This document shows, piece by piece, positions 56,108-64,000 of a DNA stretch of 64,000 nt (positions are counted from its first letter, which is position 1; each line of letters begins with the position of its first letter). The notes under the pieces are model-generated. The model worked only from the letters and a program-made list of their open reading frames with translations, was not told the DNA's origin and ran no database searches. This stretch comes from Saccopteryx bilineata (lineage: Eukaryota; Chordata; Mammalia; Chiroptera; Emballonuridae). The translations under genes were made by a program, and so were the position numbers. The stretch lies in assembly GCF_036850765.1 (NCBI RefSeq), contig NC_089490.1:99436074-99500073 (forward strand). Reading direction: 5' to 3'.

Positions 56108-56250
56108 TGGTTATTTATTTATTTATTTTTGTATTTTTATGAAGCTGGAAATGGGGAGAGACAGTCAGACAGACTCCCGCATGCGCCCGACCAGGATCCA
56201 CCCAGCACACCCACCAGGGGCGACTGCTCTGCCCACCAGGGGGCGATGCT
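56108..56250 (-). mobile_element. 5'-truncated long Ves-like SINE, antisense
   Basis: Only the 3' part of the SINE is present: a T-rich tail, 'agacagactcccgcatgcgcc', 'ggatccacccagcacaccc' and 'cccaccagggggcgatgct'. The perfect 17-bp TSD ctcatatgtcatattta lies at 56091-56107 and 56251-56267. It inserted in flanking DNA 45 bp beyond the end of the Chapaev-like element. Confidence 0.97.
56233..56245 (+). promoter_or_regulatory. SINE-borne CTCF-like core motif
   Basis: CCACCAGGGGGCG within the truncated SINE, identical to the boxes at 6008 and 60118. Confidence 0.5.
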
Positions 56251-56293
56251 CTCATATGTCATATTTAAATGAAACAAAATATTATATTATGAA

Positions 56294-56616
56294 GTCCTAA
56301 CTGGTGGCACAGTGAATAGAGCATTGGCCTGATTGTATGGACATTGTGGGTTTGATTCCTGGTCAAGGCACACAGGAGAAACAACCATCTGCTTCTCCCA
56401 CCTCCCTTTACTACTTCTCTCCCTCTTTCCCTCCTGCAGCCACTGACTCAATTCATTCAACTGTGGCCCTGGGTCCTGAGACACATCAGCCACAGGTGCT
56501 AAAAAATGGCTTCCTACTAGAACATCAGCCCCAGATGGGGTTGCCAAGTGGATTCCCATTGGGGCAATTACAGGAATCAGGAGTCTGTCTTACTATCTCC
56601 ATTCCTCTCACTTAGA
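56294..56616 (+). mobile_element. Long Ves-like SINE with hybrid head
   Basis: The head 'cctaactggtggcacagtgaatagagc' resembles the second SINE type. The body after 'gcacacaggagaaacaacc' follows the long Ves-like type ('catcagccccagatggggttgcc', 'caggaatcaggagtctgtc'). The tail is the long ATATT array. It may be a chimera or a distinct subfamily. Confidence 0.8.
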
Positions 56617-56745
56617 ATATATTATATTATATTATATTATATTATATTATATTATATTATATTATATTATATTAATTATATTATATTAACTATATTATAT
56701 TATATTATATTATATTACATTATATTATTATATTATATTCTCTGC
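56617..56745. repeat. (ATATT)n minisatellite-like SINE tail
   Basis: Over 120 bp of TATAT/ATTAT pentanucleotide repeats with a few interruptions, replacing the A-rich tail of the SINE. Confidence 0.95.
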
Positions 56746-56789
56746 TCCTCACTCACCTAATTGTCTTCCCCAGCATCAAGTTTTACAGT

Positions 56790-56808
56790 TTCTTTTATAG
56801 ACTTTTTA
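56790..56808. repeat. TSD of the L1 at 56809-58217, left copy
   Basis: The 19-bp sequence ttcttttatagacttttta is repeated without mismatch at 58218-58236. Confidence 0.97.
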
Positions 56809-58217
56809 AAATTAATTTTAATGAGGTGACATTGATAAATCAGGGTACATATGTTCAGAAAAAATGTCCCCAGGTTATTTTGACATTTGATTATGTTGCA
56901 TATCCATCATCCAAAGTCAAATTGTCTTCTGTCACCTTCTATCTGGTTTTCTTTGTGCCCCTCCCCTCCCTCTTTCTCCCCTCCCCCCTGTAACCACCAC
57001 ACTCTTGTCCATGTCTCTCAGTCTCTTTTTTTATGACCCACCTATGTATGGAATCATAGAGTTCTTAGTTTTTTCTGATTTACTTATATCATTCAGTATA
57101 ATGTTATCAAGGTCCATCCATGTTGCTGTAAATGATCCAATGTCATCATTTCTTAAGGCTGAGTAGTATTCCATAGTATATATGTACTACATCTCCTTTA
57201 TCCAATCATCTGTTGAAGGGCTTTTTGGTTGTTTCCATGTCTTGGCCACTGTGAACAATGCTGCAATGAACATGGGGCTGCATGTGTCTTTATGTAGCGA
57301 TGTTTTTTAATTTTGGGGGTATATACTCAGTATAGGAATTGCTGGGTCATATTGTAGCTCTATTTTTAATGTTTTGAGGAACCACCATACTTTCTGCCAT
57401 AGTGGTTGTACTACTTTACATTCCCACCAACAGTGGATGAGGGTTCCTTTTTCTCCACAGCCTCTCCAACACTTGTTATTACCTGTCTTGTTGATAATAG
57501 CTAATCTAACAGGTGTGAAGTGGTATCTCATTGTAGTTTTGATTTGCATTTCTCTAATAGCTAATGAAGATGAGCATCTTTTTATATATCTGATGGCCAT
57601 TTGTATTTCTTCCCTGGAGAAGTGTCTGTTCATGTCCTCTTCCCATTTTTTTATTGTATTGTTTGCTTGTTTGTTGTTGAGTTTTATGAGTTCTTTGTAT
57701 ATTTTGGATATTAGGCCCTTATCTGAGCTGTTGTTTGAAAATATCGTCTTCCATTTAGTTGGCTATCTGTTTGTTTTGCTGTCAGTTTTTCTTGTTGTGC
57801 AAAAGCTTCTTAGTCTGATGTAGTCCCATTCATTTATCTTTGCCTTCACTTCCCTTGCCTTTGGAGTCAAATTCATAAAGTGCTCTTTCAAACCAAGGTC
57901 CATGAGTTTAGTACCTATGTTTTATTCTATGTAATTTATTGTTTCACATCTTATATTTAGGTCTTTGATCCATTCTGAATTAATTTTAGTACAAGGGGAC
58001 AAACTGTAGTCAAGTTTCATTCTTTTGCATGTGGCTTTCCAGTTTTCCCAGCACCATTTGTTGAAGAGGTTTTCTTTTCTCCATTGTGTGTTGTTGGCCC
58101 CTTTATTGAAAATTATTTGACCATATATATGTGGTTTTATTTCTGGACTTTCTATTCTGTTCCATTGGTCTGGGTGTCTATTTTTCTGCCAATACCATGC
58201 TGTTTTGATTGTTGTGG
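56809..58217 (-). mobile_element. 5'-truncated L1, recent
   Basis: The minus strand starts at 58217 within ORF2 ('cagcatggtattggcagaaaaatag'), runs through the ORF2 end and 3'UTR, and stops at an A-rich end near 56809. It is bounded by a perfect 19-bp TSD. Its 3'UTR matches that of the nested L1 at 29143 closely, so both belong to one subfamily. It lacks the promoter, ORF1, the endonuclease and most of the reverse transcriptase. Confidence 0.97.
57307..57633 (-). pseudogene. L1 ORF2 C-terminal fragment
   Basis: A 108-codon frame holding [34 protein letters not shown], the cysteine-rich [20 protein letters not shown] block and [13 protein letters not shown]. This is the C-terminal domain of L1 ORF2, needed for retrotransposition in intact elements. 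Here it is a truncated fossil with no upstream catalytic domain. Confidence 0.92.
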
Positions 58218-58434
58218 TTCTTTTATAGACTTTTTATCCCTATAAAAAGAGGGATTTTATCTCCCCCTCTCCTCATCATTGACTTCCTCACTCTTCCTTT
58301 TTCTTTATTCCAAAAATAGCATATTTTATATAACCTACTGCATTTTACATTTTTTCACTTCATAATATATCTTAGAAATTCATACATAACTATATATAAA
58401 GAACTTTTCACAATATACTACTAATTGATTTGTT

Positions 58435-59010
58435 CAACTGGTTAACAGTAAGTGCTTATTGTATGCCAAACACCCAGTGAACAAAACAAAAATCAAAATG
58501 GGCAAAAATATCTGACTTCATGAAACTTATATTCTAATAAGATGATAAAAAGAATAAGAAAATAAGCAAATTATATAGAATAATAGAAGACAATAAATGC
58601 TATAGAGAAAAACAAAGCTAGCAAGGGGGTTAGAGTGTGAGAGTGCAAATGTTTAGATTAGGACTGGCCTCACTGAAGGCATTTGAAATAAAAAGTAATT
58701 GAAGACAGAAAAGGGGTGAAGCATACACTTAAGAGCTAAGAATTTCCCAGGCAGAGAAAAGACAGATAGTAAGGTCCTGAAACAGAAGTGTACCTGGTAT
58801 GTCCAAGAAAAAACAGTCCCATACAGACTGAGCTGTGAGAAAGACAGGAAGTGACAAGAGATGATACTTTAGAGGTAGTACAACAGATTGTGGATGGCCC
58901 ATGGCAACTGTGATGAGTTGTTTTCTATTCTGTGTGAGATGAAGAAACACTAGAGGGTCTTCAGTAAAGGAATAATGTGATTTCACTTTCACTTAAAAAC
59001 CGTTGCTGTG
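58435..59010 (-). mobile_element. L2 element, antisense
   Basis: 'cagtaagtgcttattgtatgccaaacacccag', 'cttcatgaaacttatattctaa', 'ggactggcctcactgaaggcatttgaa' and 'aaggtcctgaaacag' give L2 3' landmarks in reverse order. Fossil. Confidence 0.65.
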
Positions 59011-60012
59011 GTCAACCTGTGAAGACTAGACTATCAGCAGAGAGGGGCCAAGATGGAAGCTAGGAAGCTATATTAATATATTTTTCCATATATTTATATT
59101 TTTTGAGTGTATCTCAAAAATATGTTTAATTTTATTTTAGCATGTTTGGTAATAATTAAGATTTTTCTTCTTAGTTATACTAATATAGTGAATTATAATA
59201 ATAGATTTCCAAGTAAAGAACCAGTCTTGCATTTCTAAAATAAATCATACTTGGTCATAATATATTGTTCTTAATATGCTTGCTGGTTATCCATAATAAT
59301 ATTATATATGGGATATGTTTATGTTCACAGGTCTAATTGTAGTTTGTAGTTTTCTTTCTGTGCAAACTTTTTTTTGACATTTTGAATCAGTGTTTTTATT
59401 AGCACATTGTAAGAAAACGGAATTTTTCTTTTTTTAAATTTAAAATAGCATGAGGATTAGCTATTTTTACAAAGATTTGGTAACTTCCCCTGTGAACCAA
59501 TTAAACCTTGAACTTTTTTGGAGAAGGTGGGGAAAGTAAACTATTTAACAGATTTCTTCTATAGTAATTGATCAGTTTAGATTTTCTCTCTTTTGAAGTC
59601 AGTTTTAGTAAGTTATGCTTTCCTAGAAAATTATCCATACAACCAGATTTTCCAATTAATTTGCAAAGTTGTTGATCAAAGTCATCTGATGTGATTACTT
59701 AAATTTTCTCTGTATCTGTAATTATTTCTTATTTTTTGTGTTTGTCCCCTCCTTTCTAGAGTATATCAAGTTTATCTAGTATTTTACTGTATGTGGGCAT
59801 GTTGTTGCATTATTCTTAAAGATCATTTTTTGGATTTATTTGTTAGATCTCCATATATTCTATATTCTAGTTTACTAACTTTTACTTTAATATTTACTCA
59901 TCTTCTGACTCTTTATATTTATTTTATTAATTGGTTTTTAGTTTCATAAGCTGGATACGCAATTCACTTATTTTCTTTTATGTTTATTAATATGAGTATT
60001 TATTTTTTATTA

Positions 60013-60394
60013 CTTTTTTTTTTTGTATTTTTCTGAAGCTGGAAACGGGGAGAGACAGACTCCCGCATGCACCCGACCGGGATCCACCCGGCACGCCCAC
60101 CAGGGGCGAAGCTCTGCCCACCAGGGGGCGATGCTCTGCCCCTCCGGGGCGTTGCTCTTCTGCGACCAGAGCCACTCTAGCTCCTGGGGCAGAGGCCAAG
60201 GAGCCATCCCCAGCGCCCAGGCCATCTTTGCTCCAATGGAGCCTTGGCTGCGGGAGGGGAAGAGAAAGAGAGGAAGGAGGGGAGGGAGTGGAGAAGCAAA
60301 TGGGCGCTTCTCCTATGTGCCCTGGCCGGGAATCGAACCCAGGTCCCCCGCACGCCAGGCCGACGCTCTACCACTGAACCAACCGGCCAGGACC
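60013..60394 (-). mobile_element. Long Ves-like SINE, youngest-looking copy, antisense
   Basis: Clean consensus-like text: T-run tail, 'ggggagagacagactcccgc', two box modules 'ccaccaggggcgaagctctgc' and 'ccaccagggggcgatgctctgc', 'ctccggggcgttgctcttctgc', a GA-rich linker and a complete head ending 'ctgaaccaaccggccagg'. Many CpGs are retained, which suggests recent insertion. The TSD is unclear (perhaps ttatgttt on both sides). Confidence 0.93.
60118..60130 (+). promoter_or_regulatory. SINE-borne CTCF-like core motif
   Basis: CCACCAGGGGGCG in the least-decayed SINE. An imperfect second box (CCACCAGGGGCG) lies just upstream at 60098-60109. Confidence 0.55.
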
Positions 60395-60555
60395 TTATGT
60401 TTGACTTTAGTGGTGATTGTTGGTTTACCTTATCATATACAGTTTTTATGTGTAAGATTTTTGTTTTGGGGGGAGTTTTTTTAGTCAGGGTTCAGACATT
60501 TTACAGTTTTGATTGTTGAATATACTCTTTGATCTAAGAGTTGTTTGAGAGAGAG

Positions 60556-60890
60556 TTGTTTTTTTTTTTACAGAGACAGAGAGAGAGAGTCAGAGAGAGG
60601 AATAGATAGGGACAGACAGACAGGAACGGAGAGAGATGAGAAGCATCAATCATCAGGTATTTGTTGCGACACCTTAGTTGTTCATTGATTGCTTTCTCAT
60701 ATGTGCCTTGACCATGGGGCTGCAGCAGACCAAGTAACCCCTTGCTCAAGCCAGCGACCTTGGGTCCAAGCTGGTGAGCCTTGTTCAAACCAGATGAGCT
60801 CACGCTCAAGCTGGCGACCTCGGGGTCCCGAACCTGGGTGCTCCGCATCCCAATCTGACACTCTATCCACTGCACCACCGCCTGGTCAGG
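60556..60890 (-). mobile_element. Long SINE of the third type, antisense
   Basis: T-run tail, 'agagatgagaagcatcaatc', 'cttagttgttcattgattgc', modules 'caagccagcgaccttggg' and 'caagctggcgacctcggg', and an end 'ccaccgcctggtcagg'. The perfect 10-bp TSD tgagagagag lies at 60546-60555 and 60891-60900. Confidence 0.95.
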
Positions 60891-62063
60891 TGAGAGAGAG
60901 CTTTTAGTTTCCAGGTTGTGGGCAATTTTTGTTTTCTGATTTTATTTTGCTGCGTTGGGGTCAAGTAATATTTTCAGTGCTACTTTAACATTTTTGGATT
61001 TTTTGTTTGTTTTCTTTGTGACCTACAATATGTATTTTTAAATGACTATGAATTTGATACCTGGCGGTAGAACTAGCCCTTTTTTGGGGGTTATAGGACT
61101 TGATATATATCCTTTAGAGACAACATACTTACGTGTTTTCTGTACTTTTGATATGCTATGGATTAAAGAGAAGTTAGTCTACAACTGGTGATTTAGCTCT
61201 ATTTCTTGTTGCATCACTTGTTTTTGCTTCAGGAGTGTTAGTATATTGTTTGGTAAATAGATGTTGATTTGAGGACTTCTTTGGGGATTGTACCCTTTGG
61301 TATTATAATATGCCATTAGATGTTTTAGTTAATATTTTGTATGCTAAACTAACCTGTGTCTGAGATTAAGTTCACAACCCTGATTTCTTTTTGTTTAGAC
61401 TTTCTTGCTATGCATTTTCTTATCTTTTTATTCTCAACCATTCTGAATCTCTTTGCTGTGCCTCTCTGTCTTCTGTGTAGCATATTTTTCATGTGATACT
61501 ATCTATACATCTCTTAATAGAGGAGATTAGACCATTTGCATTTAGATAGATCTGATTTTAATTAGGTTTGTTACTTTATTTAGTGTCTGTGTTCATTACT
61601 TTTAATTCTTTCACCATGTAGCTTGTTTTTTATGGCTATATCTTCTGATAAATTGGGAAGTATAAAATATATTTTTACACTTGTTTATTATTATAAAAAC
61701 TTTTCATAATTCTCTTTATTCTCCATTTTTTTGGCATTATCTATTATCCTGATCATGAGCAACAATAAACATTTTAATACTTTTTAATCTACTTCTTCTC
61801 CTTCTCTTACTACCCAATTTTAGATACTCATTTTATATTTTTATTACTACTTTTGAGACATTACACTTTTACTTCTTTTCTGTGATGTGTCAATTCTAAC
61901 TGATTTTCTTTGACCTCTATTAAATAGAAAAGAACTACTGTGCTTAAACTTTTCACGTTTTATCTTACTTTCTCCAAACTTTTGTTAGTTATAACACTTA
62001 ATTTCCCATGTTTATATCATTATATTCTCTTCTATAAGCACAATTCTCATACATGTTTTAATC

Positions 62064-62412
62064 TATTTTTATTATTATTAATTAAGTGAGAGGCAGGAGG
62101 CAAGGAGGCAAGCCCCCTACAAGGCAGGACGATGCTCTGCCCATCTGGGACCGCTGCTTCGTTGCTCAGCAATTGAGCTATTTCAGTGCCTGAGGAGAGG
62201 CCATAAAGCCATCCTCGGTGCCCAGGGCCTAATTGCTCAAACCACTCAAGCCATGGGTGCATCAGGGGAGGAGAGAGAAAGAAAGAGAGAGAGAGAGAAA
62301 GAGAAGGGGTAGGGATAGAGAAGCATTCTCCTGTGTGCCCTGACCAGGAATTAAACCCAGGATTTCCAAATGCTGGGTTGATGCTCTACCACTGAGCCAA
62401 CTGGCCAAAGCC
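62064..62412 (-). mobile_element. Long Ves-like SINE, second subfamily, antisense
   Basis: 'gaggcaggaggcaaggagg', 'gatgctctgcccatctgggac', the 'ctcaaaccactcaagccatggg' block shared with the copies at 9737 and 10615, a GA-rich linker and a head ending 'gagccaactggccaaagcc'. TSD acatgttttaatc (62051-62063) versus acatgttttcatc (62413-62425), one mismatch. Confidence 0.94.
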
Positions 62413-62899
62413 ACATGTTTTCATCTTAGTTCCACAGTTAAATACATTCAATGTTCACTAGTGGCCTTTTGCTGTAATTCTTTTCAGTTATCTCTTTGTT
62501 TAAGTTTACTTTCTAACAGATCGTTCATGAAGTTCTCATCTGAAATAGTCTCTGAATTCTTTAACGTTTTAAACTCTTGGTTTTCTATATACTTGCCCGG
62601 TACATTGACTTGCTTTAGATAATAGAGTGACACCATCTTTTCATTAAGATTTTGTAGTTTGTGTGTTGCTTTGGAGAAGTTTAAGGCAGGCTGATTTTTT
62701 AATTTTAGTTATTATAAATTATTTTACCATTTGCCTTTAGATCCAAAGTATTCTTTGTCCTTGTATTTTAATAACTTCATAGTATTAAGTCATTTTTTTT
62801 TTTCTGGGAACAGTGTACCTTTCCAGTAAAAAGATTAAATCTTTTATTTTAGAAATTTTTCTTTATATATTTTAACATTTGTTCTATTTCATTACTTTG

Positions 62900-63363
62900 G
62901 ATTCTTTTTTCTGAGACTCTAATTATGTATATGTTGAATTTTCTGCCTGTTCATAACAACTCTTATCTTCCTTTTTTTCTATTTTTTCTCATTCTCTTTT
63001 TTTCTCTTCCCTTTCTCCTTCTCTCCCTCACTCTCTTCCTTTCTTCCTTCATTCCCTTCTATTTTATTTTACTCACTTATTTCTCTTCTTTGTACCTCTT
63101 ACTGTATTTTAGTAATGCTTATACTCTATTATGCTTCTAATTTCTCCTATCTCTTGGTTTTATTTTTCTTTCACTTTTTCTGCATTTCTCTAGGAATTCA
63201 TGTTTTATCTCTTTTTTCCTAATCACCTCTTCCCTGAGGTCTTATATTCCAGGTTGTTTTCTTGCTTCATAGAGGCAATTACCATATTATTCTTAGTAGT
63301 AGTAATTAATTCACAATAAATATTTATCAAAGTTTTTATCTGTTGCATTGAAACATTTAAAAG
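62900..63363. other. CT-rich and AT-rich unassigned stretch
   Basis: A pyrimidine-rich block lies at 62965-63070. 'ctgagactctaattatgtatatgttgaatt' at about 62912 recalls an antisense L1/HAL1 ORF1 region but is too short to call. Confidence 0.35.
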
Positions 63364-64000
63364 TTTTTTTTTAATTAAATATATTAGGATGACATTGGTT
63401 AGTAAATCCATGCAGGTTTCCCCCAACTCAACAAACCACCATCAGCCCAGTGCATCGTGTGCCCTCTGCCACTAGCAGCATCTTTCTGTCCCATTCCCCA
63501 CCCCCTTTGCTCACCTCCACCTAGTCCCCATCCCCCTTTCTCTCTGGCTATCTCTCCACTCTGTTGGTGGTATCTATGTGTTATGTATGTTTGTCTTTTG
63601 ACTAATCCATTCATCTGCTTTCTTCCAGTGCCCCCAAGCCCCTTCCCTTTGACAGCTGTCAATCTGTTCCATGTGTCCACACTTCTGTTTTTATTTTGTT
63701 CATCAGTTTATTTTGTTCATTAGATTTCACATATAAGTAAGAGCATATGATACTTGTTTTTCTCTGTCTGGCTTATGTCACTTGGCATAATAATCATCAG
63801 GTCCATCCATTCTGTTGCAAATGGTGATATTTCTTTCTTTCTTTTTTATGGCTAAGTATTGTAGTATTCCATTCTGTAAATGGACCACAGCTCTTTTATC
63901 CATTCATCTATTGATGAGCACTTGGGCTGTTTCCAAATCTTGGCTATTATAAAAAAAGTTTTGGTGGGTCTTCTTCCTCTATCATTAAATTGTGATTTTA
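63364..64000 (-). mobile_element. L1 3' end, running off the window
   Basis: A T-rich tail followed by 'taggatgacattggttagtaa', 'ccccaactcaacaaaccacc', 'atctatgtgttatgtatg' and 'cacttgggctgtttccaaatcttggctatt' is an antisense L1 3'UTR and ORF2 end. It is cut by the window edge, so its 5' extent is unknown. It resembles the older L1 at 51182 more than the L1 at 56809. Confidence 0.85.

Larger units (their letters stand above)
59140..62900 (-). mobile_element. Old L1 remnant, split by three SINEs
   Basis: 'gaaccagtcttgcatttctaaaataaatcatacttggtcataa', 'gcatgaggattagctattttt...aatt'-type blocks and the later 'gtttccaggttgtgggcaattt' and 'ctgcgttggggtcaagtaatattttc' blocks are in the order of an antisense L1 ORF2. 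The right-hand part (62460-62900) is uncertain. Coding is destroyed throughout. SINE insertions at 60013, 60556 and 62064 are all antisense as well. Confidence 0.5.

Noticed and set aside
1..64000. Bacterial, phage or CRISPR systems
   Set aside because: The repeats are dispersed mammalian transposons with TSDs. No regularly spaced direct-repeat arrays or operon-like gene runs exist.

Overview
This window is mammalian nuclear DNA, most likely from a bat. No protein-coding host gene, tRNA gene, rRNA gene or CpG island can be supported in it. The window holds three kinds of tRNA-headed SINE: a long Ves-like one, a short one whose head reads CCTGACCTGTGGTGG, and a long one whose head reads CCTGACCAGGTGGTGG. 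It also holds L1 copies with laurasiatherian-type 3' ends, MLT1/MST LTRs, MIR, L2 and several hAT elements. The SINE mix resembles horseshoe-bat-like (Yinpterochiroptera) genomes. That placement rests on memory of the families and not on a search. The DNA is AT-rich and looks intergenic or deeply intronic.

Layout. 0-4 kb: two copies of one small hAT element, an antisense MLT1 LTR, and an MST-type LTR split by a third hAT element that keeps part of a transposase. 5.9-11.3 kb: a SINE-dense stretch with long GA and CCCT/TTCT arrays. 11.3-28 kb: old background repeats (a MER2-like Tigger element, MIR, L2, two MLT1 LTRs, MER20-like and MER5A-like hATs) and a few SINEs. 28.6-34.1 kb: an antisense, full-length half-L1 (HAL1: L1 5'UTR, ORF1, then 3'UTR with no ORF2), bounded by a target-site duplication (TSD). 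A younger L1 with a 5' inversion lies inside its ORF1, with its own TSD. 34-40 kb: mostly unassigned. 40.2-42.3 kb: a class II (betaretrovirus-like) ERV fragment with LTR, primer-binding site and gag-like remnants, antisense. 44.8-53 kb: SINEs in MIR and L2 hosts, a mariner MITE, and a MER5A/hAT/L1 cluster. 53.75-56.06 kb: a 2.3 kb DNA transposon with CACTG-type inverted ends, a TTA TSD and a broken multi-segment transposase, best explained as Chapaev-like (CMC group). 56.1-64 kb: a truncated SINE, a SINE with an ATATT tail, an L1 with a perfect 19-bp TSD, an L2, an old L1 hit by three SINEs, and an L1 3' end running off the window.

Nothing here works as an operon or pathway. The biology is layered transposition: L1 machinery moved the SINEs, the HAL1 and the L1 copies, while hAT, mariner and Chapaev-like elements moved as DNA. 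The points most worth a second look are the Chapaev-like element, the HAL1 with its nested twin-primed L1, the CTCF-like motif carried by the long SINE, and the betaretrovirus-like fragment.
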